A DNA stretch of 64,000 bases, from contig CADCXC010000004.1 in NCBI GenBank assembly GCA_902806595.1, positions 2,604,001-2,668,000 of the forward strand, given 5' to 3'. Source of the stretch: Pyrenopolyporus hunteri. Its lineage: Eukaryota; Ascomycota; Sordariomycetes; Xylariales; Hypoxylaceae. Under the pieces are notes generated by a model that was not told the origin of the DNA, ran no database searches, and saw nothing but the letters and a program-made list of their open reading frames with translations. Made by a program: the position numbers and the translations under genes. Below are positions 56,524-64,000 of this stretch, one piece after another (the first letter of the stretch is position 1; the number at the start of each line of letters is the position of its first letter).

Positions 56524-58425
56524 GGTGGAATAGCGTCTAGATACTGCCGACGATGGATGATCCTCTTCTTAGGCACATCGTATAGAAGGATATCGCCACC
56601 CCATGCATAGTGATGACCGTGGGAGGGGGGATGGCATCTTCATATACGAATATGAGGTCACAGCGCAGCCTTTAAATATTCTCTGGGCAGGCGGTATAGA
56701 TAAGGCGAGACAGGGGTCCAATACCAACATAGCCATCCGTGATACTTGCTGGTACACCAGCGTCGGCATTTGGGAATGGCATATCGGCTTTTCCTGGTAA
56801 CGGGCTAAAAACCTCATGGATGTAACGGGGTGACATAGGGGCTTGGCCCACTACATCATGGACATGGAGATTAGATGTTATGATTGCATCAGCCAGTAAG
56901 TCTCTATCGCAGGCCGCCAGTAAAACCCGACGACTCGAAACAGGAAAACTTGGCAGCTTGCTCGAAGATAGTGTAGGTGCTCATTGCCGTTTTGGGTCAG
57001 GAACGGGCGGATTCAAGACAAACGATTGGCTCCCACGGAATGGGGGCAACCGGGGGTAGGTCAAGTATGACGACATACCACAAGATCTGATCGATCTAGA
57101 GTCTTCACGACGAAGCATTAGGCAATATCGTTTTCCCAGTTACATTTTACCTCCAATTATACTCTTTGTATCAGGCAGATAATAACATAGTACACATCTG
57201 CTCACCTACCTAGGTAGACATGTACGTGTATGAATGTAAATATCAACTTTACTTATGAGAGGCTTGTTAGGCATTGGTAAGTTAAGCGCGACGTTTGATG
57301 GGAGTTTTAATTTTACGGCTGACGAGACTTGCAATGGAGTAATTAATACTCGAAAAGTCGGCTTCTATTGAAAATTCTCGTAAATTCTAATTTCCGGCCC
57401 TTAAGAGATAGCCAACTTAAGGTAAGTGAATGAATTGTTCCGGGCGCCTTGGCGGTTTTAGTCTAACGGCAGCGCCCTGAATTAGGTATCCCCCTTCCTG
57501 GGGAAGCGGGTCAAGTGTCCTGCCCCATGTCCCCCACCATCCCTTAAATTGAAGAGATCTAGAAGTCAATACACACATCCTCAATCCCGCAAGACTACTA
57601 CTGTATAATGGATCGAACTTCATTCATATGTAAGTTCTTATTTTTTATTATTGTTATTTTTGAGAGAGAGAAAACATACCTATAGACACTAATAATGTCG
57701 CTCCCCACTATTAACCCCTCACGTCAATCACTGTTAATGCCCTTCCTAAGACCGGCTATCGACTGTAGCCCTGAACCAATAGAGACGCTATTTGGCATCA
57801 AAACATAGTATTCTCTCTCCATGAAATATATCACGGGGACATGACTAGAAGGATGCGTGTTACGGATAATATCATGCTTATTAGTCACTCAGTAGTCAAC
57901 TTAGCCACCATCTAAGTAGGTAGGCGTAGCCATTCATAGGTGGGTTTAACATACGTGCAATGTATGCCTCAGTACACCTAGCCAGAAACAATTATGCTAC
58001 CGCCACGAAGCTTGATAGTTACTTAAGTGTTGATATTGAATTCGTGTTGAATATAGATTGCACGAACTGGTTCCTTAGTAAGGCAGTGCGACTCTACTAT
58101 CTTTCGGTCAAACGTAATTCTATCTAGTCAGAGCACTTCTCAACTTAGCGAATGGGAAACCATAACGTCGCCTTGGGCTCTGAGTCAGTTTAGGGAGTCA
58201 GATACGTTTTAAGTGACTGATATTAGAGTTTTACCACCAAAATCACTGATTTACATAACCTCATATCTAACTCTTCCCCGTTTCCCATATAATCCGCGCT
58301 ATATCAAAAGGAACATGCTCCGCTGAAATGTAATCTTTCGAAACTGAAATGCATGTCGTTTAGCGCTCGGTAGACCCGCCAAATACAACACCTTTTTCGA
58401 TAGTGGCACCAAGCTCGTAAAGACA
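56524..58425. other. Long intergenic region
   Basis: 1.9 kb without a supported gene. Short frames at 56569-56817 and 57417-57623 lack family resemblance. ACCTACCTAGGTAG occurs near 57206-57218. An AT-rich stretch lies near 57640-57670. Confidence 0.5.
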
Positions 58426-59301
58426 ATGCGTATCTTACTACTTGCTCTCCTTACGGGAGCCTTAGGCCTCGACGTGCGGAAGCATCGCGGACGTAATTCA
58501 ACCCGTGCTAATTCATCGACTTTTCTTAATACGACAACGATTCTGGCTCCGTCTAGCCAACAGCCAAGTACATTTATTAACACTGCGCTGATGACTACAT
58601 CTCCAATAGTGTCTTGGTCAAATACAACGACGACGACACCGAACGCTGATCCTACGGTGATACATCAGACGACGACTTCAACGATCTGGATCACCGTGAA
58701 CAAGACTTCGCATGAAATTACCAATCCAGTCCTATCGCATCAGTCTCCAACCCTATTGACTACGTACTCGATAACGGCGCCGTCGTCTACTGAAGAGGAC
58801 CGGAGCGGTATAACTACGACCATACTTTGGCCGCTACCCGGGATTCCTGGCCCTCCAGAGGCTCCTTCGCTTTCCTCTGGAGAATGGAATAGCACGTCGG
58901 AGTCGGCGGCAATGTCATCTCTTACCACTACGACCAAGAGCAGTAAAAGTTCAATATACACAGCTCCACCATCCCCAACCTCGGTCGAACTTCCCACCTC
59001 TGCTAGCCAGAAGAGCGAACCCCCTGTTTTGACCAAGGACTCGTCGTCGACTATTCAAACCTCATCCCCGACGACGGACCCGACTAACACCCCCGCTACT
59101 ACTACACTTGGGAACGAGGTCCAGACGACGGTGACAACCCCTACTCTGGATCATCTTGGTCAGGGCCCGATTACCTCCAGCCCTACTACCCCTAGTACAA
59201 CTACATCATCCCATACTACCACCCCGACTTTTACTATTAAGGTGTCGCCCCCAATTGAGCAGCTTAGAAGAAGGCGTGCTTCGATCGGCTCCTTCGTGTA
59301 G
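58426..59301 (+). CDS. Secreted mucin-like Ser/Thr-rich protein
   Basis: One exon encodes 291 residues. The N-terminus MRILLLALLTGALG is a signal peptide. The rest is dominated by Thr, Ser and Pro, with runs such as SNTTTTTPN and TTTTKSSKSS, and so is probably heavily O-glycosylated; several N-x-S/T sites are present. A patch TIWITVNKTSHEI is the only hydrophobic interior part. The C-terminus is basic (LRRRRASIGSFV), with no GPI-like hydrophobic tail. Such proteins are cell-wall or extracellular-matrix components of fungi; no enzyme motif is present. It ends 30 nt before the telomere-like tract, which suits a subtelomeric surface-protein gene. Confidence 0.72.
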   Translation: MRILLLALLTGALGLDVRKHRGRNSTRANSSTFLNTTTILAPSSQQPSTFINTALMTTSPIVSWSNTTTTTPNADPTVIHQTTTSTIWITVNKTSHEITNPVLSHQSPTLLTTYSITAPSSTEEDRSGITTTILWPLPGIPGPPEAPSLSSGEWNSTSESAAMSSLTTTTKSSKSSIYTAPPSPTSVELPTSASQKSEPPVLTKDSSSTIQTSSPTTDPTNTPATTTLGNEVQTTVTTPTLDHLGQGPITSSPTTPSTTTSSHTTTPTFTIKVSPPIEQLRRRRASIGSFV

Positions 59302-59330
59302 CCGCCATTGCCATTTTATTTGAAGAATGG

Positions 59331-59412
59331 AGGTTAGGGTTTAGGGTCGGGGTTCAGGGTCAGGGTTAGGGTCAGGGTTAGGGTTAGGAGTAGGGTTAGG
59401 AGTAGGGTTAGG
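59331..59412 (+). repeat. Interstitial telomere-like repeat (TTAGGG)n, degenerate
   Basis: About 80 nt made of TTAGGG units with variants (TTTAGGG, TCAGGG, GTCGGGG, TTAGGAGTAGGG). TTAGGG is the telomere unit of most filamentous fungi. The G-rich strand runs rightwards. Confidence 0.88.
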
Positions 59413-59675
59413 GATCGCGTTGAGTTTGATGAAAGGGGGGAGATTCGTAGGTTGCTGCCCTTGAGGTAATAATTAAATTAGAAGAGAGAACATATGAATT
59501 TCATGGGCTTGTATTGAACCAGGAATAGCGATATCTGCCGTAATACAATCTTGAAGAGGCTACCGAATTTCATCCAGTCTACGTCGATGCCAATTGAATG
59601 TGTATGCACTTTCGGCTAGGAGTAAGTCTATGAATCTAATAACTTAGTTTTGCCGTCGATATTCTCTCTTGCATT
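59413..59675. other. Intergenic region right of the telomere-like tract
   Basis: A short region of ordinary composition holding the 3' UTR of the deaminase-like gene. Nothing else is seen. Confidence 0.4.
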
Positions 59676-61256
59676 TTATAAACACCGGCTTAGCTGCTCA
59701 ACGTCCTCCTGGCTAAGCGTCGACGACAAGTCCGTTCTAGGCCGTGTCTCTACTGGTGAATCTGGAATCAATTCGGCGGTCCGTAGCCGATCTGGTTTAC
59801 TATGAACTTCCCCGGTATAATTACCCTTTTTGGTTTTATTCTTGTCCATCAGGATGTCTTCCATCCTATATTGAAGGGTTAAGATTGCACGAGCGATGGT
59901 TTGGTCCTCTATAAGGCCTCTAGGGATACCCCACTTCCAGTATAGTTTCCTGTGAGAATCACCCACCTTAAAAGGGGTTCCTAGATTGATCGTTCCGGCG
60001 CATAGGAAACACGGACTTTTCGAACATCCGATGTAATCATAAACGTGTTGAATATCGACCAGACCCTTAGCTTCTAGATTAAGGATATGATTCAGCAACT
60101 GCATCTCGCAATGGACAAACATGCGAGATTCCTTGTCTTTGTCATTAGCGACAGTACGCTGCAATTTGACCTTTAGATTACGGTATTTCGGCTCCTTCGA
60201 GAGTTCTTTTATGTGATTCCGTATATGGGACATCGGGGGGTCGTATGCCGGCGAGCTATATTCAGAGCTGTCTAGCGCCTTTACCTCAAATGTATCTGCA
60301 TCGGCTAGACAGTTCCGTTGAAAATTAAGCAGATCTTCCAAAGCTTTTGGAATCTTGACTAGTCTTTGTATGCCAGTGATTGTAAACATCAATTCGTCGC
60401 AGTTCTCCAATGATGAAATTAAGTGAGCAATTGTGCCTTCATGTCGCCGAAGGAAACTATCACATAAATTCAGAATCGTATAGTGGAAATTCCGGTCGGT
60501 GGATTTTTCACTCCGAATTTCTTCTAGGAGACTGTTCCAATCGCCGAGGAACTCATAGAGGCTTCTTCTTCCCTTTTCACGGAATTCATTCTCGAGTTTG
60601 GCTAACCGCTCATGGAACCTTTTAAACTTCGGGTTATTTTTGAGCTGTAGGTACGATCGAATTCGATTGGCGACCTGCGAGAAAATATCACGTCTTAGAC
60701 TAGTAATATAGTCAGAATCTCTGTCTCGGTCATACGATTTCATCCATTTGAGAATATTTTCGATCATTTTGTGATCGTTAATACTGGGGCCGCCATTCTT
60801 CGCGACGTAGAGGGTGTATTTACGGCTAACAAATCCTCTAGTAGCGTGGTCTTTTCTCTGGAGCATGGTTGCCGTAACCTCCGAAACAGAATATATTTTT
60901 GATAAACCCTCTCCGTACGATTTTCGGCTTCTTGACAATAGTATGGCCCAGGCCTGAACGCAATAATACTCATTACTGTATATATCCATCCTCCTAGGCG
61001 TTCTATGACGTAGCTCGGGGCCTGGGAGATCCCTTGATGTCTCAGGGCTATGCCCTCCGGGGCTTTTAGCGATGCTCTTTTGATGTAGCACTTCTTCCTG
61101 TTGTTGGCGGTAGTATTTCGAAATGGTATAGGCCAGACTGTAGAATGCAACAAAACCAGAACTCTCGTTTGTTTGGAGCGTCTCAACGGTGTCATCATTC
61201 CTCTCAACATCATTGACCGAGAAACTGGGTCGTTCTAAGGGATTTGATGCTGACAT
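59676..61256 (-). CDS. Putative fungal OTT_1508-like deaminase-fold protein
   Basis: One exon encodes 526 residues, starting MSASNPLERPS. The first 370 residues are mostly helical and charged, with no recognised domain. Near the C-terminus a zinc-deaminase signature is visible: His382-Cys-Glu384 in MFVHCEMQLL, then Cys416 and Cys419 in YIGCSKSPCFLCAG. H-x-E plus P-C-x-x-C is the metal site and catalytic Glu of the cytidine-deaminase superfamily. The SK-x-x-C-x-x-C context matches my memory of the OTT_1508-like family, found as single genes in fungi and as effector domains in bacteria. The substrate (nucleic acid or free nucleotide) is unknown. A second minus-strand orphan gene follows upstream at 61854-62426, and a telomere-like tract lies just downstream. 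Confidence 0.78.
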   Translation of the reverse strand: MSASNPLERPSFSVNDVERNDDTVETLQTNESSGFVAFYSLAYTISKYYRQQQEEVLHQKSIAKSPGGHSPETSRDLPGPELRHRTPRRMDIYSNEYYCVQAWAILLSRSRKSYGEGLSKIYSVSEVTATMLQRKDHATRGFVSRKYTLYVAKNGGPSINDHKMIENILKWMKSYDRDRDSDYITSLRRDIFSQVANRIRSYLQLKNNPKFKRFHERLAKLENEFREKGRRSLYEFLGDWNSLLEEIRSEKSTDRNFHYTILNLCDSFLRRHEGTIAHLISSLENCDELMFTITGIQRLVKIPKALEDLLNFQRNCLADADTFEVKALDSSEYSSPAYDPPMSHIRNHIKELSKEPKYRNLKVKLQRTVANDKDKESRMFVHCEMQLLNHILNLEAKGLVDIQHVYDYIGCSKSPCFLCAGTINLGTPFKVGDSHRKLYWKWGIPRGLIEDQTIARAILTLQYRMEDILMDKNKTKKGNYTGEVHSKPDRLRTAELIPDSPVETRPRTDLSSTLSQEDVEQLSRCL

Positions 61257-61853
61257 TCCTCAATTTTCACGAATAATACTAAGACGTACTGTCAACAATG
61301 GTTGAGTTGCTGATATCTCAAAAGTTGCAATGCGTCTTGACATATAGGTATACGCTTGTAAGAATTGAAGTCATACCCAGGTAGATATATTTATACACGT
61401 ATGTATCCTCCAGAAACCAACAATTATGATGCCTAAAACTTAATAGACAGAACCTGACATACCTCGTAGTTAGCTTGATTTACACAATGATTAAGCCAGC
61501 AACCAGTTCTTTCGTAAGAGGTTGTCTTAACATGCGACGCGTACCTACCATCATATCTTTGGAGAGCCCGAAAATTCTTTTACACCCAGACACGGGAAGA
61601 CGTCGCCGTATATCCTAGTTCCTTACTCAAGGCGGAAAATCCATGTTACAGACTGCGCCGGTTTACTTTCATTCGGCCGGTTACATTGTAAAACTGTCTT
61701 GGGGCGCGGATTTTCGTCGCGTTAGTTGTACTTCCTGTAGTTAATTTTGATTCTCATACCGCCTATTGCTTGTAATGGCATATATTTTGAGTAGCTAGCA
61801 TTCACGATTTTCCATTTCTATGGGATATCTCCTTAACTCCGACGTTGTCTGGA
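61257..61853. other. Intergenic region between two minus-strand genes
   Basis: 597 nt, AT-rich in places, without a gene. It should contain the promoter of the deaminase-like gene. Confidence 0.5.
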
Positions 61854-62426
61854 TTAACGGTGTAGTTCGATTTTCATATGGAGTTCGTAGTCGTCCCAGA
61901 TGCGAGATTTCTCAGATCGCGGGGCGAAAATAAACCAAACTCTTCCAATTGACGCCTTGCCTATCTCTGTATAATTCTCTCTCAGTAGCTTCTGCGTTCC
62001 TATCATGAATGGATTGTTATACACAGCTTCCCACCAGCCTGTCTCGGTAGGTGTGAGGTAAAGCCATGTGTTCCGGCTTTTAGGCTTTACCATGGCATCG
62101 AACGCATTGATCATCGCAACCCGAGCGCTAACATTCTGTATGTCGCAATATCCGATTAGGTTCAAGCTGTCTAAACTTCCGTGGGCGTCCACGTAGTTAT
62201 GCTTGAGGATGTTGCGAGCTTTTGTCGTCGGAACAACCAGCGCGGTTTCAATATGGAGGCAGACGTAGGTGCCGAGTACCGTAGCGAAAAGGGATACTAT
62301 TCTCGTGCCATTCTCGGTTATCTCCCGAGTTTCCCAGCTTGTAGAATTATCGATGGGAAAGTAGTCGAGTAAAAGTTGCCTTTCATCTGCAGAGAGGCTC
62401 TTTGGATGAATTTCGAGTGATGCCAT
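61854..62426 (-). CDS. Orphan hypothetical protein
   Basis: One exon encodes 190 residues, MASLEIHPKSLSADERQ... ending KIELHR. It looks globular, with mixed strands and helices (IVSLFATVLGTYVCLHIETA; GRVWFIFAPRSEKSRIWDDY). There is no signal peptide, membrane segment or motif I recognise. It is co-oriented with the deaminase-like gene, 0.6 kb upstream of it, but separate promoters are expected in a fungus. The call rests on an uninterrupted frame, plausible composition and position. Confidence 0.6.
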   Translation of the reverse strand: MASLEIHPKSLSADERQLLLDYFPIDNSTSWETREITENGTRIVSLFATVLGTYVCLHIETALVVPTTKARNILKHNYVDAHGSLDSLNLIGYCDIQNVSARVAMINAFDAMVKPKSRNTWLYLTPTETGWWEAVYNNPFMIGTQKLLRENYTEIGKASIGRVWFIFAPRSEKSRIWDDYELHMKIELHR

Positions 62427-63342
62427 GACGTTTGGTGCTATTTAGTGATTGGAATGCTCCAGCTGGATACCCGGGGAGAGTATCGCTTGTTGATAAAAAG
62501 GGTTCTATATTGGGGATAAGACATAAATATCAGCTGGGTATGAACCACATTCATTTACCTACTAGGTACCTAGGTAGGTAGGTAGGTAGGTATATGAAGT
62601 TTGATGTTGCCGTGAATAGTGACGTTGAAGGTTGACAAAGAACAAATGTTTATGGGAGGAGTTACAGTCATCACTGTAACCGTACTCGTGTAGCACTTTC
62701 CGTATATTCTCCAGGGAAACATAACTATAACTTGTTAATTCGGTACCTAAATTTGCAGACTTGTCTCTGGAATGCGGTTACCTAGGTAGCTACCTAACTA
62801 CCTACCTACGTGGTACATGACACGAAGAGTGTTAAGCAAGCTATCACCATGCCGTCGTCTAGAGGTGAACCTCCCTATAATATTCACTTCGCAACCCCTA
62901 TATCTTGAGGTAGCAGCTTATGCGATTCATTAGGCAAGTGAAAACTTTAACAGCCGAATGGCTTGTAAGGGCCTAGCAATCTTTGTATTCGACTTACTGG
63001 CACGGTTTATCGTTGATTCGATGCCTCTTCGCAGTAGGAATATTTGAGGATGTAAAGAACTGTTTTGAATAAAGGTAATTGGAATTGATTTAGCATAGGA
63101 CTTGCGATATATGTCCTTCTGAAAGTATCTGTTAATGGGGTGGGTGGTCCAAGGCTCTTTCACCATCCGAAGCCGAGGGATATTACAGTATCGTCATCTC
63201 TCGGGTTACCATTGGCTACCCGTTTAGCAAACCGATAGACACTCCCTAGATCAGTCTGAGTGAAGGTACGGCTGTTGGTACTGATTATTTCTAATACTTC
63301 CAACATGGATTGCAAAACCATTGTTTTCCATATTCAATAACT
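62427..63342. other. Divergent intergenic region with TAGGTA arrays
   Basis: 0.9 kb without a supported gene. TAGGTACCTAGGTAGGTAGG-type arrays lie at 62556-62592 and 62780-62812. A 78-codon frame at 62930-63166 (-) is not supported. Confidence 0.5.
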
Positions 63343-63954
63343 ATGTCCTGTCTGCGGAAGCTGTTTCTCTTTCTGGCTCATGGTCACCAAAACTTCGAGA
63401 TGGACCGAATCAAAACATTGCGTCCTTTTCCCTGGGAAGTGATCTGTATAATAATGTTCTGTTTGCTTCCTTTTAAAGCGGGAACTATCATCCCACCAGA
63501 CCACGGTGCCACGAAACTGCTTTTGGTCTTCGCCAGAGTCTCGCGTGGAGCCCATGAAAGAGCCACCCGCAAACTGAAGCAACACCGTCTCTTTTTAGGA
63601 TCCAAGAAACAGATTGCCCGTTTTATGTACAATCTGACGACACTGCGCCCACCGAAAACCACTCTATCGCCTGCCTTTGGCGATATCAGCCAGCTGTTTA
63701 TCGGAGGCCATTGCCTCTTCAATGCCGGGGAAGAAGTATTCAAGCTGTTCAGCTACGTTCGCCACTCTCTACATAGCCTGTCTGTAGGCTCCTTGACTGT
63801 ATTTGGCCACGGGAAGGAGAAACGGGCGGGTTTGCGACGCGCCTTTGAACAATTGGTCGGGCTCGAGGAACTTATCTGCATAAATCACGTTCTGGACTTG
63901 TTCGAGTCGCGCGGAACCGGCGAACAAGTGAGGGTTTCTGCAACCCCCTTATGA
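63343..63954 (+). CDS. F-box-like/LRR-type protein, 3' end uncertain (possibly runs off the window)
   Basis: The frame encodes about 204 residues from ATG 63343; a later ATG at 63400 is an alternative start. FPWEVICIIMFCLLPFKAG followed by LLLVFARVSRGAHERATRKL recalls a fungal F-box-like N-terminus. Further on, LTTLRPPKTTLSPAFGDISQ and FEQLVGLEELICINHVLDLF resemble the leucine-rich distance-measuring part of such proteins. A GTGAGG donor at 63928 with an AAG acceptor about 39 nt later would continue the protein past the window end. The stop at 63954 may then be inside an intron. The identification is tentative. Confidence 0.5.
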   Translation: MSCLRKLFLFLAHGHQNFEMDRIKTLRPFPWEVICIIMFCLLPFKAGTIIPPDHGATKLLLVFARVSRGAHERATRKLKQHRLFLGSKKQIARFMYNLTTLRPPKTTLSPAFGDISQLFIGGHCLFNAGEEVFKLFSYVRHSLHSLSVGSLTVFGHGKEKRAGLRRAFEQLVGLEELICINHVLDLFESRGTGEQVRVSATPL

Positions 63955-64000
63955 CCAAACCTCAAGCGTCTTGCGGTAAAAGGGTATACGATGCCCGTGG

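Noticed and set aside
59331..59412. Telomeric tract as the true chromosome end
   Set aside because: Genes continue on both sides for several kb and the units are degenerate, so it is interstitial.

Overview
The window looks like nuclear DNA of a filamentous ascomycete (Pezizomycotina, probably Sordariomycetes). Genes carry short introns of about 40-100 nt with GTRNGT donors, CTAAC/CTGAC-type branch points and YAG acceptors. The gene families are typical of moulds: a CSC1-type channel, an MFS efflux pump, a PLAC8 protein, F-box proteins, a proteinase K-like subtilase, Def1, a kelch membrane protein and a fungal OTT_1508-like deaminase. There is a large block with the signature of repeat-induced mutation, and an interstitial tract of the fungal telomere unit TTAGGG. 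I found no tRNA, rRNA, CRISPR array or bacterial-type operon.

Layout. 0.3-7.5 kb: CSC1/OSCA-like channel (+), BTB protein (+), DHA2-type MFS transporter (-). 7.6-10 kb: gene-free, holding a 1.1 kb element with 44-bp inverted ends and TA flanks. 10-19 kb: SDR oxidoreductase (-), a large single-pass membrane protein (+) and a low-complexity protein with three copies of a G-x-Y...SGTPSG motif (+). 20-32 kb: an acidic protein (+), a PLAC8 protein (+), an unknown nuclear-looking protein (-), two divergent F-box genes, and a GST/eEF1Bgamma-like protein (+). 32.8-39.0 kb: a 6.2 kb LTR retrotransposon reduced to almost pure A/T, in which surviving C and G sit nearly only in CpG. 39.5-45 kb: a very GC-rich D-2-hydroxyacid dehydrogenase (+), a frame-broken pseudogene (-) and a secreted subtilase (+). 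45.7-49 kb: Def1 (-). 49.5-49.8 kb: a small inverted-repeat element. 51.9-56.5 kb: a probable mitochondrial protein (+) and a kelch protein with two membrane segments (-). 58.4-64 kb, subtelomere-like: a mucin-like secreted protein (+), the TTAGGG tract, a deaminase-fold protein (-), an orphan protein (-) and a partial F-box-like gene (+).

Most genes are independent housekeeping or accessory genes; I see no biosynthetic cluster. Exon borders were set by reading frame, splice consensus and recognisable family sequence. Family assignments are from memory, with no database search.
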